A DNA stretch of 64,000 nt from Methylobacterium sp. J-026 (GTDB lineage: Bacteria > Pseudomonadota > Alphaproteobacteria > Rhizobiales > Beijerinckiaceae), in assembly GCF_022829585.1 (NCBI RefSeq), contig NZ_JAKSYC010000284.1, positions 1 to 64,000 of the forward strand, read 5' to 3'. Positions within the stretch are counted from its first letter, which is position 1. The number at the start of each line of letters is the position of its first letter. Positions 34,020 through 42,344 of the stretch are shown here, piece after piece. The position numbers and the translations under genes were made by a program. The notes under the pieces are model-generated. The model saw only the letters and a program-made list of their open reading frames with translations, had not been told where the DNA came from and ran no database searches.

Positions 34020-35393
34020 ATGACGACACGACCACCCCCCCGCGGCGGCTCGAAGGGGCGCAGGCCCCCGGCCGGCAAGTTCCAGGCTGACGGGCGTGCC
34101 CGCACCGGCCCCCGTACCTCCGCCCGCGATGCCGCCGAGCGTGCGGCCCGGAACCGCGGCGACGATGCCGGCGCGCGCGATCCCTGGACCGCGCAGGGTA
34201 CCCCCCAGGCGGCCGCGAAGCCGAAGCCCCGCATCGCCTCGGGAGGCCCGCCCGGGCGGCCCGCCCCTGCGCCGGCCCGTACCAGATCCGCCCCCAGACC
34301 CGCCGCGAAGCGCCCCGAGGCTCCGGTCCCGCCCCCTGCCCCACCCGCCGGCCCGACCCGGCGCGAGCAGCGCGCCGCCGCCTCCGCGACCCTCGCCTCG
34401 GGCGTGCAGACCCTGACGGTCGAGCCGGACGAGGCCGGCATGCGCATCGACCGCTTCCTCACCGCGCGCTTTCCCCTCCTGCCCTTCACCCGGGTGCAGA
34501 GCATCGTCCGGAAGGGCGAATTGCGGGTCGACGGCAAGCGCGCCAAGCCCAACGACCGGCTGGAGCCCGGCATGAGCGTGCGCGTGCCGCCGCTGCGCCT
34601 CGACCAGCCGACCGAGCGCCCGCGCAATGCCGGGCGCGACCAGGACGACGCCGACTTCATCCGCTCGCTGATCCTCTACGAGGACGCCGACATGATGATC
34701 CTGAACAAGCCCTTCGGCCTCGCGGTCCAGGGCGGGTCGGGGACGGTCCGGCACGTGGACGGGCTGCTCACCGCGCTGACCGGGCCCGACGGCCAGAAGC
34801 CGCGCCTCGTGCACCGGCTCGACAAGGACACGGCCGGCTGCCTGATCGTCGCCAAGACCCGGCTTGCCGCCGCGACCCTGGCCAAGAGCTTTCGCTCGCG
34901 CGCCGCGCGCAAGATCTACTGGGCGCTCACCGCGGGCGTGCCGCGGGTCCGGCAGGGGCGGGTCTCGACCTACCTCGCCAAGGAGGAACTCACCGACGCC
35001 GACGCGCGCATGCGCGTGGCCAAGCACGGCGACGAGGGTGCGAGCCACGCCCTGACCTACTACGCGATGGTCGATCAGGCCGCCCAGAAGCTGTCCTGGC
35101 TGTCGTTCAAGCCGGTCACCGGGCGGACCCACCAGCTGCGCGCCCATGCGGCCCATATCGGCCATCCGATCGTGGGTGACCCGAAATATTTCTCGGTGGA
35201 GAACTGGGAATTGCCGGGCGGCATCCAGAACCGCCTCCATCTGCTCGCCCGCCGGATCGTGATCCCGCACCCGCGCACCGGCCGGCCCGTGGACGTCAGC
35301 GCGCCGCTGCCGCCCCACATGGCCCAGAGCTGGAACCTCCTGGGCTTCGACGCCGCCCGCTACGACCCGATCGTCGAGGCACCGGAGGCCTGA
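34020..35393 (+). CDS. RluA-family 23S rRNA pseudouridine synthase with long disordered N-terminus
   Basis: A 457-residue protein. Residues 1 to about 125 are rich in Pro, Ala, Arg and Gly and look disordered. An S4 RNA-binding domain follows (about 135-195, GMRIDRFLTARFP, then RKGELRVDGKRAK). The catalytic domain has the family motif RLVHRLDKDTAGCLI with the nucleophilic Asp, plus KPVTGRTHQLRAH and HPIVGDPKY. The best match is the RluC branch, which isomerises uridines in 23S rRNA, but assignment to RluC rather than RluD is not certain. The tail overlaps the convergent hydrolase gene by 34 bases. Confidence 0.9.
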   Translation: MTTRPPPRGGSKGRRPPAGKFQADGRARTGPRTSARDAAERAARNRGDDAGARDPWTAQGTPQAAAKPKPRIASGGPPGRPAPAPARTRSAPRPAAKRPEAPVPPPAPPAGPTRREQRAAASATLASGVQTLTVEPDEAGMRIDRFLTARFPLLPFTRVQSIVRKGELRVDGKRAKPNDRLEPGMSVRVPPLRLDQPTERPRNAGRDQDDADFIRSLILYEDADMMILNKPFGLAVQGGSGTVRHVDGLLTALTGPDGQKPRLVHRLDKDTAGCLIVAKTRLAAATLAKSFRSRAARKIYWALTAGVPRVRQGRVSTYLAKEELTDADARMRVAKHGDEGASHALTYYAMVDQAAQKLSWLSFKPVTGRTHQLRAHAAHIGHPIVGDPKYFSVENWELPGGIQNRLHLLARRIVIPHPRTGRPVDVSAPLPPHMAQSWNLLGFDAARYDPIVEAPEA

Positions 35394-36073
35394 GCCATCA
35401 GCCACGGCACGATCGCATCGGCGAGGGCGGCGGGGGCTTCCAGGGGCAGCATATGCCCCGACCCGTCGAGCACCGTCAGCACCGCGCCGGGGATGCCGGC
35501 CTGCAGTTCCAGGGCCTCGTCGAGGCCGCGCAGGGCGTCCTGGGCGGCCGCCACGACGCGCGTCGGGCAGGCGATCAGGCCGAGCCGCGCTTGGTCGGAG
35601 TCCCGGGCCTGCCCGGCCTGACGCAGGAAGACCGGGCCGCCGAGCCGATCGCCCATCCGCCGGATGCGCGCGATCAGCGCCGCATCACCGGCCCGTTCCG
35701 GATGGACCGACTGGAGGATCGCCGACCGGCTCAGGCCGGCGAAGCCCCGACGGCGGACATGGTCGACCGCGGCGGCCTTCCGCTGTGCCTGGGCCGGCGT
35801 GTCGGCCCGGGCCGAGGTCGCGATCAGCACCAGCGCCCGCACCCGTTCCGGCGCGCGCCGGGCGATCTCCCGGGCCACGCAGCCGCCCATGGAGAAGCCC
35901 ACGAGGGCGAATCGGTCAGGCGCCGCGGCGATCGCCCGATCCGCCATGGCGCGGATCGTGGCGTCCCGACTGAGGTCGCCATGCGCGATCGGCCCGACCT
36001 GTGCGAGTCGGTCGGCGACATCGGACCACAGATCGGCATCGGTCATGAAGCCGGGGAGCAGGAGGAGGTTCAT
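35360..36073 (-). CDS. Alpha/beta hydrolase
   Basis: A 237-residue hydrolase. It begins MNLLLLPGFMTDADLW, with the nucleophile in LVGFSMGGCVAREIA (near residue 80), a likely acid in VAAAQDALRGLDE and the histidine in GSGHMLPLEAP near the end. This is the classical alpha/beta-hydrolase layout, similar to small esterases and MhpC/RutD-type enzymes. The substrate is unknown. The ATG at 36073 fits the family start; an upstream ATG at 36118 would add 15 residues. Its last 34 bases overlap the rluA-type gene in antisense. Confidence 0.85.
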   Translation of the reverse strand: MNLLLLPGFMTDADLWSDVADRLAQVGPIAHGDLSRDATIRAMADRAIAAAPDRFALVGFSMGGCVAREIARRAPERVRALVLIATSARADTPAQAQRKAAAVDHVRRRGFAGLSRSAILQSVHPERAGDAALIARIRRMGDRLGGPVFLRQAGQARDSDQARLGLIACPTRVVAAAQDALRGLDEALELQAGIPGAVLTVLDGSGHMLPLEAPAALADAIVPWLMAQASGASTIGS

Positions 36074-36232
36074 CGCCGGACCGTCTGTCCGCTTCGTTGC
36101 GGGTGAAACGCGGGCCATGATGGCGGGTCTCATCGGGCGGATACCTTGGCAACCGGTCGCCCCGCCTCATATGCTCCGGCGCGCCGCCGATCCGAAGCGG
36201 CGCTGTTCCCCGGCGGTTCGAGACCCTGACGT

Positions 36233-36592
36233 ATGAAGCACGCGCTGCTGGCCTGCCTCGCTGCCCTGTGCCTTGCGGGGTCGATCGCGCATGCCGCCCC
36301 GGGCGAGGCGTCCAAGCCGGCGCTGCCGGCGAACGGCGCCCCGCCGGTCGAGACGGCGACGCCGCATCCGGCCGCTTCGCCCGGCGAGGCGGCGTCGCGA
36401 CAGACCGTCAGCGCCCGGGTGGAGCGCCGCCGTCGATCCTACGCGGCCTGCAACCGCGCCTCGCACCAGCGGGGCCTGCGCGGCGGCAAGAGGCGGCGCT
36501 TCCTGATCCGCTGCCGCCTCGGCTACGAGCGGACCCGCAGCCAGGCGGGACAGCCCGTCGGGCAGCCGACCCAGCCGGGCCGGAAGCCGTGA
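36233..36592 (+). CDS. Exported basic protein with PsiF-like segment
   Basis: A 119-residue protein. The signal peptide is MKHALLACLAALCLAGSIAHA. A Pro/Ala-rich linker (about 22-60) follows, then a basic region YAACNRASHQRGLRGGKRRRFLIRCRLGYER. The spacing AxCNxxxxxxGLxGxxRxxFxxxC matches PsiF-type repeats (CNAEAKxKGLKGDxRKAFMxxC), so the segment is probably a PsiF-like disulfide-bonded repeat. Function is unknown; PsiF itself is only known as a phosphate-starvation-induced protein in E. coli. It stands between a divergent hydrolase and the HAD gene. Confidence 0.6.
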   Translation: MKHALLACLAALCLAGSIAHAAPGEASKPALPANGAPPVETATPHPAASPGEAASRQTVSARVERRRRSYAACNRASHQRGLRGGKRRRFLIRCRLGYERTRSQAGQPVGQPTQPGRKP

Positions 36593-36644
36593 CGCGGTCC
36601 TACGATTCCCCGCCGCCCGGACGGCCGCCGACCCGAATCCGGCG

Positions 36645-37310
36645 ATGAGGCTCGTCGTGTTCGACGTCGACGGGACCCTCGTCGACAGCCAGCACTTCAT
36701 CGTGGCCGCCCAGGGGCTCGCCTTCGCGGAGAACGGCCTGCCCGCTCCGGGACGGCGGGAGGCGCTGTCGGTGGTGGGCCTGTCGCTGCCGCAGGCGTTC
36801 CGCCGCCTCGTCGGGGAGGACGGGCCGATCGCCGAACTCTCGGAGAGCTACAAGCAGGCCTACAACCGGCTGCGCCTCGATCCCGCCTACGAGGAGCCGC
36901 TGTTTCCCGGGATGGCCGACCTTCTGGCCCGCCTGAAGGCCCGGGACGATATCTTGATCGGCCTGGCCACGGGCAAATCTCGCCGCGGCGTCGACCGGCT
37001 GGTGGCGCATCACGGCTGGACGGACTGGTTCGTCACCACGCAGAGCGCCGACGACGCCCCGTCGAAGCCCGATCCGGCCATGCTCGAGCAGGCCATGGCC
37101 GAGGCCGGCTGCACCCCCGACGCCACGATCATGGTCGGCGATACCACCTTCGACATCGCCATGGGCGTCGCGGCCGGCGCCGCTTCGATCGGGGTCGCCT
37201 GGGGCTATCACCCGCCCGAGGCCCTCTATGAGGCCGGCGCCGCGACCGTGGTGCCGAGCGCCAGCGCGCTGGAGGCTCGGCTCCTCGAATCCGCGGCGGC
37301 GCGATCCTGA
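36645..37310 (+). CDS. HAD-superfamily phosphatase (phosphoglycolate phosphatase-like)
   Basis: A 221-residue HAD subfamily IA hydrolase. Motif I is DVDGTLVDS (residues 7-15, nucleophile D7), motif II ATGKSRRG (about 110), motif III lysine in APSKPDPAML and motif IV VGDTTFDIAMG. A helical cap sits between motifs I and II. The family includes phosphoglycolate phosphatase (Gph) and beta-phosphoglucomutase-like enzymes, so the exact substrate is uncertain. It is followed after 46 bases by the ATP12-type gene on the same strand. The rluA-type/HAD/ATP12 order is common in alphaproteobacteria. Confidence 0.9.
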   Translation: MRLVVFDVDGTLVDSQHFIVAAQGLAFAENGLPAPGRREALSVVGLSLPQAFRRLVGEDGPIAELSESYKQAYNRLRLDPAYEEPLFPGMADLLARLKARDDILIGLATGKSRRGVDRLVAHHGWTDWFVTTQSADDAPSKPDPAMLEQAMAEAGCTPDATIMVGDTTFDIAMGVAAGAASIGVAWGYHPPEALYEAGAATVVPSASALEARLLESAAARS

Positions 37311-37356
37311 TACCGGGAGGCTCGCTTGCGGGCCCGGGAACGCCTATCTCGCACCC

Positions 37357-38148
37357 ATGAGCGATGAGACGACAGATTGGCTCGGCCGACCGGGCGCGGA
37401 TGAGAAGCCTGACCCGATGCGGGCTGCCCGCGGCCATGCCAAGCCGGCCCTGCCCCAGCGGTTCTACAAGCAGGCCGGCGTCTCCGAGGGGCCGGAGGGC
37501 TTCCGCCTGACCCTGGACGGGCGTCCGGCCAACACGCCGGCCCGCAACCCGCTCCGGCTGCCGACCCGGGCTCTGGCCGAGAAGGTCGCGGCCGAATGGG
37601 ATGCCCAGGAGACGCAGATCGATCCGGCGCGGATGCCCCTGACCCGCCTCGCCAACACGGCCATCGACGGCGTCGCCCCCCGGCTGGACGCGGTGGCGGC
37701 CGACCTATGTGCCTATGCGGTCACCGATCTCGTCGCCTACCGGGCCGGGGAGCCCGACCGGCTGGTGGCCGCGCAGGGGGCGGCCTGGGATCCGGTCCTC
37801 GCCTGGGCCCGGGAGGCGTTCGGCGCCCGGGTGATCCTCAGCGAGGGCGTGATGCACGTGGAGCAGCCGCCCGATACCGTGCGGGCGCTCGCGGCCGCGG
37901 TCACGGCGGAGACCGATCCGTTCCGCTTGGCCGGCCTGCACACGCTGACGACGCTCACCGGCTCGCTCCTGATCGCGCTGGCGGTGCTCCGGGGTCACCT
38001 CAGGCCGGCGCAGGCCTGGGCGGCCGCCCATGTCGACGAGGCCTATCAAGCGGAGGTCTGGGGCCGGGACGCCGAGGCGGAGGCCCGTCTCGAAGCCCGC
38101 CGCGCCGAGTTCGAAGCCGCGGCCGACTTCGTGGAGGGCCGCCGCTGA
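37357..38148 (+). CDS. ATP12-family ATP synthase assembly chaperone
   Basis: A 263-residue protein of the ATP12 family. After a polar start come RFYKQAGVSEGPEGFRLTLDGRPANTPARNPLRLPTRALAEKVAAEWDAQ (about residues 35-84) and DLVAYRAGEPDRLVAAQGAAWDPVLAWAREAFG, then a C-terminal helical region with LLIALAVLRGHLRPAQAWAAAHVDEAYQ. Mitochondrial ATP12 binds the free alpha subunit of F1 during assembly. The alphaproteobacterial homologue is assumed to act likewise but is less studied. The ATG at 37357 gives the family start. Confidence 0.88.
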   Translation: MSDETTDWLGRPGADEKPDPMRAARGHAKPALPQRFYKQAGVSEGPEGFRLTLDGRPANTPARNPLRLPTRALAEKVAAEWDAQETQIDPARMPLTRLANTAIDGVAPRLDAVAADLCAYAVTDLVAYRAGEPDRLVAAQGAAWDPVLAWAREAFGARVILSEGVMHVEQPPDTVRALAAAVTAETDPFRLAGLHTLTTLTGSLLIALAVLRGHLRPAQAWAAAHVDEAYQAEVWGRDAEAEARLEARRAEFEAAADFVEGRR

Positions 38149-38285
38149 GCGGCCTACCCTGCGGCGGCCGGGCCCGGCCGATGCACGCGCGCAACAAACC
38201 GAAACTTGCGATGCGTGCCCGGTGTCGTCGGCTGACACGCGGTGGAGACTGATTTAAAGTCTGTCCCATCACGTCCGGGTCGACC

Positions 38286-38600
38286 ATGTACGCCGATCAG
38301 ACCATTCGTTGCAGGTTCGAAGGCGAGATGACCTCGCTCGTCGCGCGTATGCAATCCTACGGCGATGCGCGTGATCGCTATGCCCTCTTCGACGCCCTGA
38401 GGGATCTCGAAGATCGGGCCGTCGCCGGGGGCGCCCCGGTCCTGACCTTGCGCAAGATTGCGGAGGTACGCTTCCTCGTCGGGATCCTACGCGAGGCGGT
38501 CCGCCCCTTTCCGGCGGCCTCCCTGCGGACTGTGCTGCGCGCGTGCGGCCCGAGGGGTGCGTCCGGGGGCGCGGCAGCGGTCGCGGTCGGGGGGATTTAG
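38286..38600 (+). CDS. Hypothetical 104-residue protein
   Basis: Starts with ATG at 38286. Residues 1-75 are helical and well balanced in charge (MTSLVARMQSYGDARDRYAL, ALRDLEDRAVAGGAPVLTLRKIAEVRFLVG). The last 25 are Ala/Gly-rich. There are no signal peptide or membrane segments and I recognise no family. An AT-rich TTTAAAGT lies about 35 bases upstream. Its convergent neighbour is the glutathione peroxidase gene, 19 bases away. Composition supports a real gene; function is unknown. Confidence 0.55.
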   Translation: MYADQTIRCRFEGEMTSLVARMQSYGDARDRYALFDALRDLEDRAVAGGAPVLTLRKIAEVRFLVGILREAVRPFPAASLRTVLRACGPRGASGGAAAVAVGGI

Positions 38601-38619
38601 GATTGCGTTCGGACCGGCC

Positions 38620-39111
38620 TCACACCGGCTCCGACAACGCCGCCTGCAGCTTCGCCTCGAGGGCGGCCGGCTTGGTGCCGGGGGCGTAGCGGGCGATGGC
38701 TCGGCCGTCGCGACCCACCAGGAACTTCGTGAAGTTCCACTTCACGGCCCGCGAGCCGAACAATCCGGGCCGGGTCCGGGTCAGGTGATCGAACAGCGGC
38801 TCGATCCCGGGGCCCTTCACGGCCACCTTGGCGAGCACCGGAAAGCTGACATCGTAGGTCAGGCTGCAGAAGCGCTCGATCGCGGCGGCGTCACCAGGCT
38901 CCTGGGCGCCGAACTGGTTGCAGGGGAAACCCAGGACCGTGAGGCCCGCGTCCCGATACCGCCGCCAGAGCGTTTCGAGCCCTGCATATTGCGGCGTGAA
39001 CCCGCAGCGGGAGGCCGTATTCACGATGAGCAGCGCCCGACCGCGATGCTGGGACAACGGGTAGGGCGTGCCGTCGGCGGCGGTGACGGTGAAATCGTGA
39101 ACCGTGGTCAT
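38620..39111 (-). CDS. Glutathione peroxidase-family thiol peroxidase
   Basis: A 163-residue cytosolic GPx-like peroxidase. The peroxidatic cysteine is C36 in VNTASRCGFTPQY, the second family signature is LGFPCNQFGAQEPG (resolving-type Cys), and WNFTKFLVGRDG holds the active-site Trp and Asn. Bacterial enzymes with a second Cys here usually draw electrons from thioredoxin rather than glutathione. It reduces hydrogen and lipid hydroperoxides. It appears monocistronic. The E. coli homologue is named btuE, but there is no link to B12 transport here. Confidence 0.92.
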   Translation of the reverse strand: MTTVHDFTVTAADGTPYPLSQHRGRALLIVNTASRCGFTPQYAGLETLWRRYRDAGLTVLGFPCNQFGAQEPGDAAAIERFCSLTYDVSFPVLAKVAVKGPGIEPLFDHLTRTRPGLFGSRAVKWNFTKFLVGRDGRAIARYAPGTKPAALEAKLQAALSEPV

Positions 39112-39191
39112 GCGCGATCAGTCGGGCAAACCGACCCGCGCCGCAAGGATCGCCGTACCCCACCTGCCGCGCCGTCAGGCCGGATCCGCAC

Positions 39192-39725
39192 TCAGGCGGG
39201 GGCCTTCTCCACGTCGAAGGTCAGACCCTGAGGCGTCATCCGCTCGCGGGAGACGATACGGTCCGCGGCCGATATCACCCCGAGGCTGACGTCGCGGTCG
39301 GGCAGGACGACGGTCGTGCTCTTGTTCACATGGACCAGCACGTGCCGGCGCTGCGGCACCGAGGCGACGGCCCAGCGCTTGAGCTGCGCGTAATAGGGCT
39401 CGCGCCGCCACGCATTCGCCTGCCCGGGATCGACCTGCACGTTCATGTTGCGGGTGAGCGGATCCAGGGCCAGCACCATCTTGGCGCGGTCGGGCTTCCA
39501 TTCCGGCCCGAGCCAGCTCTCCGTCATCCACAGGCAGTGGAAGGCCCGGCAATGGTCGGGGCGGGTGGCGTGGATCGCGCAGCCCTGTCCGGCCCGCGTA
39601 TGGCGGCACCACGTACCCGCCACGCTCTCCACCGCCGGCACGTCGTAGACCTTGCAGCAGAGCGTGCAGGCACCGCAGCTGCGGCCGGGAGCGGGCTGGG
39701 CCACGAAGGTTTCGGGATTCAGCAT
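39192..39725 (-). CDS. YkgJ-like cysteine-cluster protein
   Basis: A 177-residue protein with a zinc/iron-chelate-type cysteine cluster. CGACTLCCKVYDV near residues 17-29 is followed by TWCRH, GCAIHATRPDHCRAFHCLW. Cys spacing fits the YkgJ family (CxxCxxCC...C...C...C..C). The rest is beta-rich with no membrane segment. The role is unknown; a metal site is inferred from the cysteines. The ATG at 39725 was chosen over one at 39761, which adds a non-conserved 12-residue leader. Divergent from the aminotransferase. Confidence 0.85.
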   Translation of the reverse strand: MLNPETFVAQPAPGRSCGACTLCCKVYDVPAVESVAGTWCRHTRAGQGCAIHATRPDHCRAFHCLWMTESWLGPEWKPDRAKMVLALDPLTRNMNVQVDPGQANAWRREPYYAQLKRWAVASVPQRRHVLVHVNKSTTVVLPDRDVSLGVISAADRIVSRERMTPQGLTFDVEKAPA

Positions 39726-39862
39726 GGGTCGTGCGTCGCCAGGCACCGTCGCTTGCGGCATGCGTCCGGCAACGGCCGGACGCGGTTCCGACGGGCTACC
39801 TGCCGGTGCTTCGGGTCGGTAGTGTGGCGGTCGATCCCCTCGGGATGAGGACCTTGCAGCCG

Positions 39863-41251
39863 ATGCTCTCGAATCTCGCGACCCGCGACGTCGAAACCCT
39901 GCTTCACCCCTACACCAACCTGTCGACGCACCGGCAGGTGGGCCCGCTGGTTCTGGAGCGCGGCGAGGGCGTCCACGTCTTCGACGCGGAGGGGCGCTCC
40001 TACATCGAGGGCATGTCGGGTCTGTGGTGCACGGCGCTCGGCTATTCGAACGCCGAACTCGTCGAGGCGGCCCGGGCGCAGATGGCGCGGCTGCCGTTCA
40101 CGCACCTGTTCTCGGGGCGCAGCCATGATCCGGGGATCGAGCTCGCCGAGACCCTCAAGGAGCTGATGCCGGTTCCGACCGCGAAGATCTTCTTCACGTC
40201 CTCCGGTTCGGAGGCGAACGACACTCAGGTCAAGCTGACCTGGTACTACAACAACGCGCTGGGGCGTCCGCAGAAGAAAAAGATCATCGCCCGGCAGAAG
40301 GGCTATCACGGCGTCACGGTGGCGAGCGCCTCCATGACCGGCCTGACGGCGAACCACGCCGATTGGGACCTGCCGCTGCCGGGCTTCCTGCACGTCGCCT
40401 GCCCGCATTTCTATCGGGGCGCCCATCCGGGCGAGACCGAGGAGGCCTATTCGGGCCGGCTCGCCGCCGAGCTGGAGGAGACGATCCTGCGCGAGGGCCC
40501 CGAGACGGTGGCGGCCTTCATCGCCGAGCCGGTGATGGGCGCGGGCGGGGCGATCGTGCCGCCGCGGGGCTACTTCCCGGCGATCCAGGCGGTGCTGGCG
40601 AAGTTCGATGTCCGGCTCATTGCCGACGAGGTGATCTGCGGGTTCGGCCGCCTCGGCACGTGGTTCGGCAGCGAGGCCCTGGGGATCAAACCGGACTCGA
40701 TCTCCTTCGCCAAGGCGCTCACCTCGGCCTACATGCCGCTGGGGGGCGTGAGCATCGACCCGGCGCTCGACGACGCCCTGGTCGCCCAGAGCCAGAAGCT
40801 CGGCACCTTCGGCCACGGCACGACCTATTCCGGTCACCCGGTCGCGGCTGCGGTGGCGCTGAAGGCGATCGAGATCTACCGGCGCGACCGCGTCATCGAG
40901 GGGGCGGCCGAGAAGGCACCGCACTTCCAGCGCCGGCTCTCGGCGCTCGCCGATCACGCCATCGTCGGCGAGGCGGGCGGCCTCGGTCTGATCGGCGGGC
41001 TGGAGATCGTCGCCGACAAGGGTAGCAAGCGGCAATACGATCCGAAGGCCGGCGTGGCGGCCCGCTGCGTGACCTTCGCGCAGGGCGAGGGGCTGATCGT
41101 GCGGTCGCTCGCCGGCGACCGGGTCGCGGTCTGTCCGCCGCTGATCATCACCCCCGACGAGATCGATGCGCTGTTCGACCGCCTCGGCCGGGCCCTCGAC
41201 CGCACCCGCGACTGGATCCGCGCCGAGGGGCTGGAGGCGATGCCGGGCTGA
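39863..41251 (+). CDS. Class III (omega) aminotransferase
   Basis: A 462-residue PLP aminotransferase. Key points are SSGSEANDTQVKL (phosphate binding, about residues 113-125), KGYHGVTVASASMTG with the ring-stacking Tyr, IADEVICGFGRLG (Asp255 binds the pyridine nitrogen) and the PLP lysine K284 in SFAKALTSAYMPLGG. Sequence features such as WCTALGYSNAEL and HTYSGHP-like GHGTTYSGHPVA point to the omega-amino acid/diamine:pyruvate branch. The exact amine donor is unknown. ATG at 39863 is preferred; 39845 is possible. No catabolic partner adjoins it. Confidence 0.9.
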   Translation: MLSNLATRDVETLLHPYTNLSTHRQVGPLVLERGEGVHVFDAEGRSYIEGMSGLWCTALGYSNAELVEAARAQMARLPFTHLFSGRSHDPGIELAETLKELMPVPTAKIFFTSSGSEANDTQVKLTWYYNNALGRPQKKKIIARQKGYHGVTVASASMTGLTANHADWDLPLPGFLHVACPHFYRGAHPGETEEAYSGRLAAELEETILREGPETVAAFIAEPVMGAGGAIVPPRGYFPAIQAVLAKFDVRLIADEVICGFGRLGTWFGSEALGIKPDSISFAKALTSAYMPLGGVSIDPALDDALVAQSQKLGTFGHGTTYSGHPVAAAVALKAIEIYRRDRVIEGAAEKAPHFQRRLSALADHAIVGEAGGLGLIGGLEIVADKGSKRQYDPKAGVAARCVTFAQGEGLIVRSLAGDRVAVCPPLIITPDEIDALFDRLGRALDRTRDWIRAEGLEAMPG

Positions 41252-41337
41252 GGCGGGGGCAGCGGCAACCTGGCTCGTAAAGCCGGTTTCCCTGCGCGCA
41301 GTCCTCGGGATGGCTTATCGAGAGCGGCGCGGCTCGA

Positions 41338-42237
41338 TCAGCTTCGCAAGCCCTCCAACGCAAGATGGAGGGCGAGGGTCTCGACGAACAGGCGCGTTCG
41401 TACCGGCGTCCCCGCGGCCCCGAGCCAGACGGCCTGGACCGGAATCGGCGGGGGTTCGAATTCCGCGAGCACTATCTTCAGGCGGCCGTGATCGAGATCC
41501 GCCTGGATCTGCCAGAGCGGGGCGAGGCCGAGGCCGGCACCCGCCGCGACGGCCGCATTGGCTGCGGTCGCCTCGTTGCAGCGAAGAGTCCCATGCACCG
41601 GGATGCGCGCGGGCTGGCCGTCGATCACGACGGGCCACGCATCGCCTTCGGGCCCGAAGGTCCGGACGACGCAGACGTGATTGCCCAGGTCCTCCGGCCT
41701 CCGAGGCATGCCGTGGTGCGCGAGATATTCCGGCGCGGCGACGATCACCCGGCGCAGTTGCGCGAGGGGGCGGATCTTCAGGTGGAGCGGACCGGGGTCG
41801 CCGATCCGGATCGCGACGTCCAGCCGCTCATCGACGAGATTGGCTTGCGCATCGGATAGGATCAGGTCGATCTCGAGCTCCGTGTGCCGTTCGAGGAACG
41901 TGACGCAGGCCGGGACGACGTGCCGCGGCGCGAACAGGACCGGGGCGCCGACCCGCAACGTTCCGGCGACGCGCTCGCTGTCGCGGCCGATCTCCGCGCG
42001 CGCGCTGTCGATCTCGATCAACGCCGCCTTGATGCGGGCGTGAAACAACAGACCCGCCGCCGTCGGCTGCAATCGACGCGTCGTGCGACGGACCAGTTCG
42101 ACCCCGAGTTCGCTCTCCAGCCCCGAGAGCGCCCGGCTCACCGATTGTAGCGACACGCCAAGATGCCGGGCTGCGACCGTCAGGCTTCCGCGATCGACGA
42201 TCTCGACGAACGTTCGGTATCTGTCCAGGGACGACAT
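41338..42237 (-). CDS. LysR-family regulator, divergent from MFS gene
   Basis: A 299-residue LTTR. The N-terminal winged helix contains FVEIVDRGSLTVAARHLGVSLQSVSRALSGLESELGVELVRRTTRRLQPTAAG (about residues 9-61), and a periplasmic-binding-protein-like effector domain begins near residue 90. The group resembles the CrgA/AaeR-like regulators that control adjacent transporters. ATG at 42237 is preferred over a GTG at 42246. It is divergent from the MFS gene and separated by 107 bases carrying a palindrome and a strong promoter, so it probably regulates that gene. Confidence 0.9.
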   Translation of the reverse strand: MSSLDRYRTFVEIVDRGSLTVAARHLGVSLQSVSRALSGLESELGVELVRRTTRRLQPTAAGLLFHARIKAALIEIDSARAEIGRDSERVAGTLRVGAPVLFAPRHVVPACVTFLERHTELEIDLILSDAQANLVDERLDVAIRIGDPGPLHLKIRPLAQLRRVIVAAPEYLAHHGMPRRPEDLGNHVCVVRTFGPEGDAWPVVIDGQPARIPVHGTLRCNEATAANAAVAAGAGLGLAPLWQIQADLDHGRLKIVLAEFEPPPIPVQAVWLGAAGTPVRTRLFVETLALHLALEGLRS

Positions 42238-42240
42238 CAA

Positions 42241-42309
42241 TCTCACGACTTTTGTGAGAGTCTATCTCGGAACGGTTTTATTGTCACTATAAAATCAGCG
42301 AGCTATGAT
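42241..42309 (+). promoter_or_regulatory. LysR-MFS control region: palindrome plus sigma70-type promoter
   Basis: A perfect inverted repeat TCTCAC-N7-GTGAGA spans 42241-42259, just upstream of the lysR start codon. Downstream, TTGTCA (42281-42286) and TATGAT (42304-42309) are separated by exactly 17 bases, a near-consensus sigma70 promoter reading into the MFS gene whose ATG is at 42345. The palindrome is a good candidate LysR binding site that would contact RNA polymerase and autoregulate lysR. Both calls rest on sequence only. Confidence 0.65.
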
Positions 42310-42344
42310 TTGGTCATTGGAAAGATCAAATTCGGCGGATTTTC

